Position numbers and translations under genes: made by a program. Positions 50,226-58,963 of a DNA stretch of 64,000 nucleotides are shown here, piece after piece; positions within the stretch are counted from its first letter, which is position 1; every line of letters starts with the position of its first letter. The DNA comes from a candidate division Hyd24-12 bacterium UBA6080. Its GTDB lineage: Bacteria > Fermentibacterota > Fermentibacteria > Fermentibacterales > JCC-6. Under the pieces are notes generated by a model. That model was not told the origin of the DNA and did no database searches. It was given only the letters and a program-made list of their open reading frames with translations. The stretch is from the NCBI GenBank assembly GCA_002436025.1, contig DIXM01000002.1, forward strand, positions 496,001-560,000, read 5' to 3'.

Positions 50226-50995
50226 GCAGGCGTTTTGACAGGGTGCTGGACTTCTTCGGCGAAGCCGGATTCCAGAAGATAAGGCAGGCCAGGGTGCTTG
50301 TGGCAGGTCTTGGAGGTGTCGGCAGCCACTGCGCCTCGGCCCTTTGCAGGACCGGGATCGGCGAGGTGCTTCTGTGCGACTTCGACCCTGTTACCGAAAC
50401 AGGCCTGAACCGGAGCGCCCTCTTCGGCCCTTCCGACGTTGGGCTGGGCAAGGCCGGGGCGGCGGCGGCGATACTTTCAGGAACATGCCCCGACACCCTT
50501 ATCGATCACAGAAGCGTTTTCATCCACGAAGACACCCTGCCTGATCTTCTTCCGAAGGGGAGCGGTTTCTTCGTGGCGGACGCGATAGACAGCCTGAACC
50601 CCAAGACCGCGCTGATCTCATGGTGTCTTGCCGGGGGCATACCTGTGTTCAGCAGTATGGGCGCCTCGGGAAGAAGGGACCCTTCTCTGGTGAGGGTGGG
50701 AAACCTCTGGGAAACAAGGGGCTGTCCCCTGGCCAGGCAGCTTCGCCGCTACCTGCGCAAAAGGTCCGTCTACGGACCGGTGTTGTGCGTTTACTCGATC
50801 GAGATGCCCGTGAAGCCCATGCCCCCGGATGAAATTGACATCTCATGCAGCAGGGGCAGGGTCAGGAACAGGCTGCCCAGCCTGATGACCATGCCCGGTG
50901 TTTTTGGGTATGCCCTTGCCCAGATGGTTCTGGACGGGATAGTCGGGAATGGTGGCGGGAACGTGTGGGAATCGAACCCACCCAGGATGGTTTGA
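50222..50995 (+). CDS. tcdA: tRNA threonylcarbamoyladenosine dehydratase (TcdA/CsdL-like)
   Basis: E1-like enzyme that cyclises t6A37 to ct6A in ANN-decoding tRNAs using ATP. 257 residues from the GTG at 50222 overlapping the tatD stop. VLVAGLGGVGSHCASALCRTG (ATP loop), LLCDFDPVTETGLNRS, then VADAIDSLNPK and SSMGASGRRDPS, which separates TcdA from ThiF and MoeB. The last ~15 codons run into the convergent tRNA-Sec gene, giving the tell-tale NVWESNPP tail. Frame beyond ~50950 is probably not constrained as protein. Confidence 0.9.
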   Translation: MSRRFDRVLDFFGEAGFQKIRQARVLVAGLGGVGSHCASALCRTGIGEVLLCDFDPVTETGLNRSALFGPSDVGLGKAGAAAAILSGTCPDTLIDHRSVFIHEDTLPDLLPKGSGFFVADAIDSLNPKTALISWCLAGGIPVFSSMGASGRRDPSLVRVGNLWETRGCPLARQLRRYLRKRSVYGPVLCVYSIEMPVKPMPPDEIDISCSRGRVRNRLPSLMTMPGVFGYALAQMVLDGIVGNGGGNVWESNPPRMV

Positions 50996-51049
50996 GCACC
51001 CGACGCCGGATTTGAAGTCCGGGAGGGACACCAGTCCCCTTCCGCTCCC
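50953..51049 (-). tRNA. selC: tRNA-Sec (anticodon UCA)
   Basis: 97 nt including encoded CCA (50955-50953). An ~8-bp acceptor (GGGAGCG with ACGTTCCC, discriminator G), a 6-bp D stem (GGGGAC/GTCCCT), anticodon stem CCGGA/TCCGG with loop CTTCAAA (anticodon TCA), a long variable arm (GGGTG/CATCC), and T stem GTGGG/CCCAC with TTCGATT. Long acceptor, six-pair D stem and big variable arm are specific to tRNA-Sec. It implies selA/selB/selD and selenoproteins elsewhere. Overlaps the end of tcdA by 43 bp, antisense. Confidence 0.93.
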
Positions 51050-51059
51050 GCGTGGGAGT

Positions 51060-51088
51060 AAACTTCGCATGCGGGCAGCGATTGTCAA
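51060..51088 (-). promoter_or_regulatory. Possible promoter of the tRNA-Sec gene
   Basis: Minus strand TTGACA at 51088-51083, then a 17-bp spacer and a poor AAGTTT; TTTACT three bases further on is an alternative -10. Start would fall just before the tRNA at 51049. Confidence 0.4.
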
Positions 51089-51146
51089 TACCATGTTTGC
51101 GTATTATCGTCCCTTTATTGAAAGCCTGAGCGGGGGGGAGTGCAGG

Positions 51147-53765
51147 ATGGACATCTCGGCCCTGTGTTCGTCGCTGGCATCATCTGCCGATGCAAGGGAG
51201 AGGGGCGGTCTGTTCGCTGAGAAAGTCTCAGAGTACCAGTCTCCCCACGAGGTTTTTCAGTTTCTATCCGATTCCGCCCTTGAAGCTCCCGTCAGGGCCC
51301 TGGCGTTCTACACGTCGGTCAATTCACTCTCCTGGAGCCCCAACCTCAAGACCGTGTCCATGGCCCAGCTTCAGAACGGGCTGAGGTCAGAGCTTCCGAA
51401 CCTCGTCAGGGCCTGGGGTCAGATCGAAGGGCTTTCTCCAGAGGGTCGAAGCAACTTCCTGGCGAAGGTTTCCCTGGTCCTCGAAACAGCCACGCTTGTA
51501 TGGAACGACCTTCGTGAAGAGGGCCGAACCGACCGCCTCCCCTCCGGTGAAGCCATTCTTGAGCTCACGTTCGCTTCGGGCCCTCCGCAGGAACCCGAAC
51601 TGGTCTTTGATGTTTCGGCCTGGCCCAGCGCTTCCCGCAAAAAGCTGGACGAGGTCCTCGAAGAACTGGACTTCGCCAGGCAGGGCAAGGAGAGCTGGCA
51701 CTTCAACTTCGATCCCGACACCATGGAAAGGCTTCACTCCGGAGCCAACCTGAAGGCTTACGTGCGGGGTTCCGAGGTCGCCCACAGTCCCCTTGCGCTG
51801 GCCAGGCTGGCACAGGGCCTCGCTGTGAAACTGAGCCTGCTCCTCCGGACAGTGGGCATGTACCCCCCGGACCATCCCGCCATCGAGCCCGCCCTTACAG
51901 ATTTTCTGGAGAGGCTGGAAGCCCAGAGGGGCAGCGAGGGGGGGCTTGTGGCCTTCACCCTTCTCGGTGGGAGGCTCATGGTGAACAACATCAAGATCAA
52001 CAGAAAGGTGAAGGCCGTCGAGAACCTGCTCTCCCACTTCGAAGAGCGCAGGGTGAACAGCATTGCCTTCGATGTAGGCCTCACTCCCGTCGAGCTTTTC
52101 GACTTCATGGAGATACTGAACAGAAAGGCCGGCTACCTCAAGGAGAGGGGCGGCCTTGGTGAGATATGCCGTAAAAAGGGGTTCTCCGGGATAAGCGTTG
52201 ACGAGTTCAGGTACGCCCTGGTCTCGCGTGACGGAGAGATGGTGGCCGAAACCGTCACCGGCCCCATCGACAGCGCCCTGGAGGACATCGTGTTTCGGGA
52301 ACTCATCGACAGGCTCCAGAAGGGCGAGACGATCCGTGACATACCGGCGGAGCAGCTGGGTCAGGCGTTTCAGAAGATCCTCGACGAATCCGCCGGCGGC
52401 ACAGGCAAGTACCGCTCGATGCTGGCCGATTTCGTGGCGTCCCTCGACCCGACGATACTCGAGGACGGCATACTCACCAGTCGGGAGATACAGCGTTCCA
52501 TCGCGTGGAGCGCCCTTCGCAAGATAATCGACCGCTGCCTGGAAGACCTCGAGGCCCCCGGGGAGGAGAAGAGGCTCTCGGCCCTTGAGAAGCTGGCCGA
52601 TCTGGTGGGAACCGGCGCGGAAAGAGGGAAGATCAACACCGTGCTGCAGGTATCCGAGACCGTTTCGGAGTGGATGCTGAGAACAACGTTTCCCGATGGT
52701 CTGTATATGTCGGCGGTCCTCCTTGGGTCCATCTGTGAGCGGCTCATGGCCATGAACCGGCTGACCTCGGCTGCGGGGGTCGTGGAGCACCTCAGGAAGC
52801 TCAGGACAATGGTTCCCGGCACTCCTGCCCTGGCCAGCGCCGTGCGCAGGGGTCTCGCCGAAGCCCATCGCAGGATGGACTCTCCAGACGCGGCCGAGAT
52901 CCTCGCCGAATCGCTCATGGGTTCCGACACGATCCCCAGGAACGCCGCTGAACGCATAGTGGCCGAGTTCTCATTTCGGAACCTCGCGGGCAGGCTGATG
53001 GACACCTTTCTGGAAAGGCATCGTGAGCACAGGGCACGGGCCTATTCGGTACTGAAGCTCTACGGCATGGGGTTCAGAACCCAGATGCACGCCAGGGTCG
53101 AAGAGATACTTGCCGGCAGTGCCAACTTCAGGGACCAGGAGACAGGGCGGCTTCAGAACCCCGACTTTTACATGATTCGGAACATCGTGGGGCTTCTGGG
53201 CGACCTTGGCCACCGGGACAGCGGAGACCTTCTTGAAAGGCTGTGCGACGACCCCGACGACAGGGTGAGAAGGCTCTCCCTCAGCGCCCTGTTCAGAGTT
53301 GATCGGGAAAGGGCCGCCGCCGCCGCCCGGGAGATGATAGGCGACCCCTCCCGGGACGTGATAAAGGCTTCCCTCGAGGTGCTGGCGGGTGCGGAGGAGC
53401 CCGACCGAGACCTTATCCCCACGGCGCTCAGGCTCTGGCACACCCACGCCTCGGCCAGGCCGGTGATCATGAGCTTCTTCAGAAAAACGTCGGACGACGA
53501 CAGGGTTCTCAGGCACATCCGTTCGGCGTTCAGCAACGCTTCAGGATACCCCTTCGACAACGCCGATCTTGCGGAGGAAGGGCTTGTGCTTCTGGTGCAC
53601 CACGGGAGAACGGAAGACATTCAGGTCCTCAAGGACTATATCGGCAAGGTTTCCGGAGGGCTTCTGAAGAAGCAGAGCGTCTCGGACGAGTTCATAGAAG
53701 CCGTGAGATCTGCAAGCTCAGCCATAAAAGAGTACGGCAGACAGAGGCAGGAAGCCGCACGCTGA
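51147..53765 (+). CDS. Large helical-repeat (HEAT-like) cytosolic protein
   Basis: 872 residues from the ATG at 51147 with GGGGGGGAG six bases upstream; the open frame reaching 50949 runs through tRNA-Sec and is not real. No signal or membrane segment. The C-terminal third has HEAT-like helix pairs (DRVRRLSLSALFRVDRE, SRDVIKASLEVLAG). The middle (LLLRTVGMYPPDHPAIEPAL, GGRLMVNNIKI) resembles the HD-GYP-associated or HEAT proteins of other bacteria, but no enzyme motif is present. Scaffold role likely. Ends 10 bp before the convergent glgP. Confidence 0.8.
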   Translation: MDISALCSSLASSADARERGGLFAEKVSEYQSPHEVFQFLSDSALEAPVRALAFYTSVNSLSWSPNLKTVSMAQLQNGLRSELPNLVRAWGQIEGLSPEGRSNFLAKVSLVLETATLVWNDLREEGRTDRLPSGEAILELTFASGPPQEPELVFDVSAWPSASRKKLDEVLEELDFARQGKESWHFNFDPDTMERLHSGANLKAYVRGSEVAHSPLALARLAQGLAVKLSLLLRTVGMYPPDHPAIEPALTDFLERLEAQRGSEGGLVAFTLLGGRLMVNNIKINRKVKAVENLLSHFEERRVNSIAFDVGLTPVELFDFMEILNRKAGYLKERGGLGEICRKKGFSGISVDEFRYALVSRDGEMVAETVTGPIDSALEDIVFRELIDRLQKGETIRDIPAEQLGQAFQKILDESAGGTGKYRSMLADFVASLDPTILEDGILTSREIQRSIAWSALRKIIDRCLEDLEAPGEEKRLSALEKLADLVGTGAERGKINTVLQVSETVSEWMLRTTFPDGLYMSAVLLGSICERLMAMNRLTSAAGVVEHLRKLRTMVPGTPALASAVRRGLAEAHRRMDSPDAAEILAESLMGSDTIPRNAAERIVAEFSFRNLAGRLMDTFLERHREHRARAYSVLKLYGMGFRTQMHARVEEILAGSANFRDQETGRLQNPDFYMIRNIVGLLGDLGHRDSGDLLERLCDDPDDRVRRLSLSALFRVDRERAAAAAREMIGDPSRDVIKASLEVLAGAEEPDRDLIPTALRLWHTHASARPVIMSFFRKTSDDDRVLRHIRSAFSNASGYPFDNADLAEEGLVLLVHHGRTEDIQVLKDYIGKVSGGLLKKQSVSDEFIEAVRSASSAIKEYGRQRQEAAR

Positions 53766-53775
53766 AGCTCGTCCG

Positions 53776-56313
53776 CTACTCCCACCATTTTACGAGACCC
53801 GGTTCGATGATCCTGCCGTATTCGGGATGTGAGGGCAGGACCCTTACCGTGAAGCCGAACCTGCCCGAATCCCTGCACGGGAGTTCCCCGACATAGATCG
53901 AGTGCCCGTCGCTGCCACCGGAAGGTGAAAGGCGCGTTGTGCTTCTCTCGGTTATGAAGCCGTCTCCGCCGGCATTTCCGTGCTGGATCTCGACGGCGAG
54001 GTCATCGGGGGAAAGACCGCCCGTGAAAACCGATACGGTCACCGGTATGCAGTCGCCCACGGTGAATGTGTCCGCCCCTGCATCGGCGGTGACATCGGTG
54101 ATGACAATGTCCTTCCATACCGATCTGACCTGGTTCTTCCATGCCGCCAGGGCTCTGCATCCACGGAAGTCGTCAGCCGAGAGTGCCCTGGAGTGGGATA
54201 GCGCGGGCAGGTAGAACCCCTCGAGGTATTCCGTAAGCATCCTGTTCGTATTGAATCTGGCCAGGACGCCCTTCATCGTTTTCTTCATCATGGCGGTCCA
54301 GGACCTTGGGATGCTGTCTGTGCCGGTGTTGTAGAACGCTGGTATCACGCTGTTCTCGATCAGGTCGAAAAGGGTTTTGGCTTCCACCGCATCCTGCTGG
54401 GCGGGGTCGTCGTAGAGTTCGCCCATTCCGATTGACCAGCCCGCGTCCCTTCTGTAGCCCTCGTGCCACCAGCCGTCGGGGATGCTGCAGTGCAGAACGC
54501 CGTTCATGCACGCCTTCATGCCACTGGTCCCGCTGGCTTCCATGTTCATCCCGGGTGTGTTCAGCCAGACATCCACGCCCTGTACCATCGTTCTGGCCAG
54601 GTTCATGGAATAGTCGTCGAGGTAGACCATCCTGCCGTAGAACTCGCGCTTCATGCAGGTATGGAAGATCCTTCTGATAAGGTCCTTGCCTCCCTGGTCG
54701 TGGGGGTGGGCCTTCCCGCTGAAGATGATCTGGATCGGGCGTTCAGGGTCGGTGAGCAGCTTCAGAAGCCTTGGTTCATCCTGCAGCAGCAGCGCCGCCC
54801 GCTTGTAGGTGGCGAAGCGCCGGGCGAACCCGATCGTGAGGACCTCGGGGTTGAGAACGGGCTTTTCCGCGAAGGCGGGCAGAGTGAGTCCCATGTTTGC
54901 GAGCTGCCGGGTCCAGTGTTGCCGGGCATAGGCAACCATCCTCTCCCGAAGCCTTTCATGGGCTCGCCACAGCTCCGAGTCGGGGATCCTGTCGATGTGG
55001 CGCCAGAATTTTTCACCAAGCGGATTCCTTGCGTCGGTGTCTCCCACGTACCTGTCCAGGAGGCGCCGCATCTCCCCGCTGACCCACGAGTTCTCGTGAA
55101 CCCCGTTGGTCACGTGACCTATGGGGATGTCCTCATGGGGCAGGTTGGGCCAGACACCCTTCCAGATGGTCCGGGAAACCTTTCCGTGAAGCTCGCTCAC
55201 GCCGTTGGCCCCGTGTGAGAAGTTCAGCGCGAAAACGGTCATGGAGAAACTGGTGCCCTGCGGGTGCCGACCCAGCTCCAGGAAATCGGCGTCCTTTATT
55301 CCGATGCTGTTTATGTAAGGCCTCATGTACCGAAGGACCAGGCCGGGTTCGAATTCCTCGTTGCCGGCTGGAACCGGAGTGTGGGTCGTGAAAATGTTGC
55401 CGGCCCTTACGGATTCGACCGCCCCGGCGAAGGAAAGACCCCGGGATATCTCTTCCGCGAGCATCTCCATCACCAGGAAGGCCGAGTGCCCCTCGTTGAT
55501 GTGCCGAACCGCCGGGTTCAGCCCCACAGCCCTCAGTGCTTTGATCCCGCCTATCCCCAGGAGGATCTCCTGGCGGATCCGCATCTCCTTGTCACCGCCG
55601 TAGAGCTGGTCGGTGATCATCCTGTCTTCCGCGGGGTTCCCGGGAAGGTTCGTATCAAGGAGAAGAAGTGATGCCTTTCCAACTGGAAGCCGCCATACCG
55701 CTGCGCTTACGACGCGGCTCTCCATGGGAACCGATATGACCATCGGTTCGCCGTTGGCGTTCCTCACCCGTTCAACCGGCATGTTGGAGTAATCGTTTAC
55801 CGGGTAGCTCTCCTGCTGCCAGCCGTCGCTGTTCAGGTACTGGCTGAAGTAACCCAGCCTGTAGAGAAGAGTGATCCCCACGAAGGGAATGCCCAGGTCG
55901 CTTGCGGACTTGATGGTGTCTCCCGCCAGAACACCGAGACCGCCGGAGTAGATGGGCAGGCTCTCGTGAAGGCCGAACTCGGCGGAGAAGTAAGCCACCA
56001 CATCAGTGCCCTCGAGAACCCCTTCATGCGCCCTTTCGAACCAGGTCCCCCTGGACATGTAGTTCTCGAGTTCGCTCTCGACCTCGTCCATTCGGGAGAG
56101 AAACACCGTGTCTTCCGCCAGTTCGGCCATCCTTGACTGGCTCGCCCTGCCCAGGAGAAGTATGGGGTTGTGGCCGCATGACTCCCAAAGGTCCTGGTCA
56201 ACGGAACGGAAGAGGCTTACCGCGTTGCGGTTCCATGTCCACCAGGCGTTTCCGGCTATTCTTCTCAGCGATTCGAGCCTCTCAGGCAGACGGGGCACCA
56301 CCCTGAAAACCAT
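53776..56313 (-). CDS. glgP: Alpha-glucan (glycogen/maltodextrin) phosphorylase with DUF3417
   Basis: Releases glucose 1-phosphate from alpha-1,4-glucans. 845 residues from the ATG at 56313, with GAGGTCA upstream; the longer open frame lacks a better start. The N-terminal DUF3417 domain (LRRIAGNAWWTWN, YFSAEFGLHESLPIYSGGLG) marks the short GT35 branch. EGHSAFL, then FARRFATYKRA, and the pyridoxal-phosphate region EASGTSGMKACMNG with its Lys. An extra C-terminal beta domain of ~100 residues (VFTGGLSPDDLAVEIQHG) is present, as in thermophile enzymes. Own TTGACA site near 56380. Confidence 0.94.
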   Translation of the reverse strand: MVFRVVPRLPERLESLRRIAGNAWWTWNRNAVSLFRSVDQDLWESCGHNPILLLGRASQSRMAELAEDTVFLSRMDEVESELENYMSRGTWFERAHEGVLEGTDVVAYFSAEFGLHESLPIYSGGLGVLAGDTIKSASDLGIPFVGITLLYRLGYFSQYLNSDGWQQESYPVNDYSNMPVERVRNANGEPMVISVPMESRVVSAAVWRLPVGKASLLLLDTNLPGNPAEDRMITDQLYGGDKEMRIRQEILLGIGGIKALRAVGLNPAVRHINEGHSAFLVMEMLAEEISRGLSFAGAVESVRAGNIFTTHTPVPAGNEEFEPGLVLRYMRPYINSIGIKDADFLELGRHPQGTSFSMTVFALNFSHGANGVSELHGKVSRTIWKGVWPNLPHEDIPIGHVTNGVHENSWVSGEMRRLLDRYVGDTDARNPLGEKFWRHIDRIPDSELWRAHERLRERMVAYARQHWTRQLANMGLTLPAFAEKPVLNPEVLTIGFARRFATYKRAALLLQDEPRLLKLLTDPERPIQIIFSGKAHPHDQGGKDLIRRIFHTCMKREFYGRMVYLDDYSMNLARTMVQGVDVWLNTPGMNMEASGTSGMKACMNGVLHCSIPDGWWHEGYRRDAGWSIGMGELYDDPAQQDAVEAKTLFDLIENSVIPAFYNTGTDSIPRSWTAMMKKTMKGVLARFNTNRMLTEYLEGFYLPALSHSRALSADDFRGCRALAAWKNQVRSVWKDIVITDVTADAGADTFTVGDCIPVTVSVFTGGLSPDDLAVEIQHGNAGGDGFITERSTTRLSPSGGSDGHSIYVGELPCRDSGRFGFTVRVLPSHPEYGRIIEPGLVKWWE

Positions 56314-56443
56314 TGACCTCAAGAACGACCTCCCGCGTTGAGTTCCCGAAAGGGTAAAAGTACTCCCGGTCCGGCTTCTGTCAACCTCGGTTGGAACAGC
56401 CCGGCTAAAGTGGAATATTCCAGATAACTGAAGGGAACGTGGA

Positions 56444-58408
56444 ATGGGTATTCTGCTTCTGCTGTGTGGCGCTTCACTTGTGCGGACCGTGACCCTTGGC
56501 GAGCCTTGCGTCACTTTGTCCAGTGATCCGGGCTATTCCACCATCACCCTCGAGAATGCCCGAAGGGCTTCACTTCCCGGCCACCCCCTCCTTCCCCTTG
56601 TGCCCGTTGTCATGGCGGTGTACGGCGAGGCCGGGGATGTGTCGGTGAGACTTGACGGGTTCGCTTCAGTTCAGCTTTCGCTTCCTGTCGAACCCGCATC
56701 GAACCTCAGACCCATAGGGTCAGACCTGCCCAGAACAGTACGGCCCGATCCATCGGTTTACATGTCGCCCCTCGATTACCCCTCGAACCCGCTGGTTGCC
56801 GTCAGCACGGGCAGTCTGATGGGTGTGACCATTGTCACCGCCCTCGTGAGCCCCTGGAGGTATAACCCGGGCAACGGCACGCTTGAGATGGCCGGCCAGG
56901 TCACGGTAACACTTGAACATTCTCCGGAAGCTTCGGGAAGACCCCTCTCTTCCCTTCAGGCAGCATCAGCTCAAAGGCGCATCAGCACCATCACAGGGAC
57001 CGATCCGCCACCTATCCCCCTGGGAGGCCCCGGTATCAGCGAGTACCTGATAATCACGGGGGATCTTTACCTTCCCGTTGTGCAGCCCCTTCTTGATCTC
57101 CAGACCTCAAGGGGGTTCACGGCCAAAGCCGTGGGGATGAGCCAGGTCGTCATGGGTTTTGGTGGAGTGCGTGAGTGCATTCGCTGGCACTACGAGAACG
57201 AGGGCACACTGTTCGTCCTTCTTGCCGGTGACGCTTCGGTCGTTCCTGCCGAAGAGTTCCTTGTCGGCTGCGATTGCGAGAACCTGTGGGAGAACGCTCC
57301 CGTCGACCTCTTCTACGCCTGCCTCGACGGTGACTGGGACGGCGATGGCGACGGCATTCCGGGCCAGCCCCAGGACGATCCCGACCTCTACCCCGAAGTA
57401 ATTCTTGGAAGGGCTCTTTTTTCGAACCACTCAGGCGCACAGGCCTTCATAGACAAGACCGTAGCTTACACAACCGCCCCCCCTTCGGGAGACTGGGCTT
57501 CAACTGCGGTGCTTAACGGTGGCATGCTGTTTCCCGACATAGGCTACACTGGCGCAAAGGGGTGCGAGGAGATGGCCTCGTACTTCCCCGATGACTGGGA
57601 GATCATAAGATCCTATGAGTTCGGGATTGGTGACTACCCCGACACGTTCTTCGAGCCCATTGCCGCCGGTGCAGGATGGAACAACTATTCAGGTCACGGG
57701 AACGACAGGGGCGTATACTGGGCAACCTTTGCCAGCCAGATCAAGGTGGCTGACCAGAGCCGGCTTCTCAACGGTTTCCGCTCGGGAATACACACAAGCA
57801 TTGCCTGCCATCCCGGTGATTTTACGAACCCCGGAACGTGCCTGGCCAAGATGCTTCTCCATCACGAAGATGGGGGGGCAGTAGCCGTTGCCATGAACAC
57901 AAGCTGGGGATGGGAGGGCTACTGGCCCGAACTGGGACCCAGTGAGGACATGTGCACGGACATGGTCCGGCTGGTGTTCCAGGAGCATGTACCAACCCTG
58001 GGTGAAGCGATAACGACCGCCCGTGACATCCAGGTCCCCCTGACATCGGGGGGGTATGACAGGACGTTCCAGTCCCTTCTGGTATTCACGGCGTTCATGG
58101 ATCCTGCCCTTTCGGTCCTGCAGGTGACCTCGCCGCCCCCTCCGCCGCCACCCGTTCAGATCAGGGTGAGCCTCGCAGGCGCCAACCCGGCCACCAGCGG
58201 CCAGGTGCTGTTCGATGTTGAGTTCTCAGAGGGTCCCGTTACCCTGAACGTGTTCGACATCGCCGGCAGGCTGGTGCACAGCGCCACGCTTCAGAACCCT
58301 GGCACTGCGGGTTGGAACTGCTCGGGCATGCCTGTCGGGCTGTACACCGCCGTTGTCCGAAGGGGCGGCTACATAGGCAGGGCAAGGGTTACTGTACTGA
58401 GGCCCTGA
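56444..58408 (+). CDS. Secreted gingipain-like cysteine protease (C25) with sorting module
   Basis: 654 residues; short signal peptide (MGILLLLCGASLVRT). A beta-rich propeptide to about 195, then the caspase-like C25 domain: EYLIITGDLYLP, VLLAGDASVVPAEE, a Ca-binding-like acidic loop LDGDWDGDGDGIPG, PEVILGRA, catalytic His418 in NYSGHGN and Cys455 in SIACHPGDF. A Pro-rich linker (PPPPPPPV) leads to the FlgD-like module (ANPATSG, VFDIAGRLV, GLYTAVV). Same family and sorting scheme as Porphyromonas gingipains, beside a PPAD-like gene 32 kb away. Specificity (Arg or Lys) cannot be read here. Confidence 0.92.
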   Translation: MGILLLLCGASLVRTVTLGEPCVTLSSDPGYSTITLENARRASLPGHPLLPLVPVVMAVYGEAGDVSVRLDGFASVQLSLPVEPASNLRPIGSDLPRTVRPDPSVYMSPLDYPSNPLVAVSTGSLMGVTIVTALVSPWRYNPGNGTLEMAGQVTVTLEHSPEASGRPLSSLQAASAQRRISTITGTDPPPIPLGGPGISEYLIITGDLYLPVVQPLLDLQTSRGFTAKAVGMSQVVMGFGGVRECIRWHYENEGTLFVLLAGDASVVPAEEFLVGCDCENLWENAPVDLFYACLDGDWDGDGDGIPGQPQDDPDLYPEVILGRALFSNHSGAQAFIDKTVAYTTAPPSGDWASTAVLNGGMLFPDIGYTGAKGCEEMASYFPDDWEIIRSYEFGIGDYPDTFFEPIAAGAGWNNYSGHGNDRGVYWATFASQIKVADQSRLLNGFRSGIHTSIACHPGDFTNPGTCLAKMLLHHEDGGAVAVAMNTSWGWEGYWPELGPSEDMCTDMVRLVFQEHVPTLGEAITTARDIQVPLTSGGYDRTFQSLLVFTAFMDPALSVLQVTSPPPPPPPVQIRVSLAGANPATSGQVLFDVEFSEGPVTLNVFDIAGRLVHSATLQNPGTAGWNCSGMPVGLYTAVVRRGGYIGRARVTVLRP

Positions 58409-58409
58409 G

Positions 58410-58889
58410 CTACTCTTTGTTCCTCAGGAATCGAGCCGGGTTTCCCGCAACGACAGCCCCCGCCGGAACATCCCTGGTGACAACCGCTCCGGCGCCAATC
58501 ACGGCGCCCTTCCCGATCCTCACGGGAAGGATCGTGGCGTTCGAGCCGATGCTCACGCCGTCTTCGACCACGGTTTTCTTCCATTTCCCTGAGTCGGCCT
58601 GGGGAGGATAGACGTCGTTTATGAACATCACGCCGTGGCCCACGAAGCAGTCGCTCCCTATGGTGACGAGCTCGCAGATGAAGCTGTGGCTCTGGACCCT
58701 GGTGCGGTCGCCGATGACAACGCCCTTCTGGATCTCGCAGAAGCAGCCAACCATGCAGTTACGGCCCAGACGGCAGCCGTACATGTTCACGAAGTTCCAG
58801 ACCTTGGTGCCTTCGCCTATCTCGCAGTCGTTGATTATCTGCAGGGGATTCTCGGTGGAATCCTCTTTCCTCTTGCCAAAGAAGGGCAT
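58410..58889 (-). CDS. Left-handed beta-helix acyltransferase (WbpD/WlbB-like)
   Basis: 159 residues of hexapeptide repeats (CEIGEGTKVWNFVNMYGC, LGRNCMVGCFCEIQKGVVIG, RIGKGAVIGAGAVVTRDVP) ending in the usual GNPARFLRNK. The extended loop HGVMFINDVYPPQ is typical of sugar N-acetyltransferases acting on 3-amino uronic or related UDP-sugars in O-antigen synthesis. No surface-sugar cluster beside it. Convergent with the protease gene (1-bp gap), divergent from lepA. Confidence 0.88.
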   Translation of the reverse strand: MPFFGKRKEDSTENPLQIINDCEIGEGTKVWNFVNMYGCRLGRNCMVGCFCEIQKGVVIGDRTRVQSHSFICELVTIGSDCFVGHGVMFINDVYPPQADSGKWKKTVVEDGVSIGSNATILPVRIGKGAVIGAGAVVTRDVPAGAVVAGNPARFLRNKE

Positions 58890-58911
58890 AGCGATCCCCT
58901 TTCAATTGAGT

Positions 58912-58940
58912 TTGAAGAGTATGTTCGGGAGGAACATATT
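58912..58940 (+). promoter_or_regulatory. Possible promoter of lepA
   Basis: TTGAAG at 58912-58917, 17-bp spacer, CATATT at 58935-58940; four of six matches in each box. Confidence 0.4.
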
Positions 58941-58963
58941 ACACGGACACCCCGGGAGGAACA

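Noticed and set aside
50949..51146. N-terminal extension of the HEAT-like protein
   Set aside because: It would translate the antisense of tRNA-Sec; a strong ribosome site precedes the ATG at 51147.
51387..52868. 493-codon minus-strand open frame
   Set aside because: Shadow of the HEAT-like gene in GC-rich DNA: low complexity, no start site signal, no family motif.
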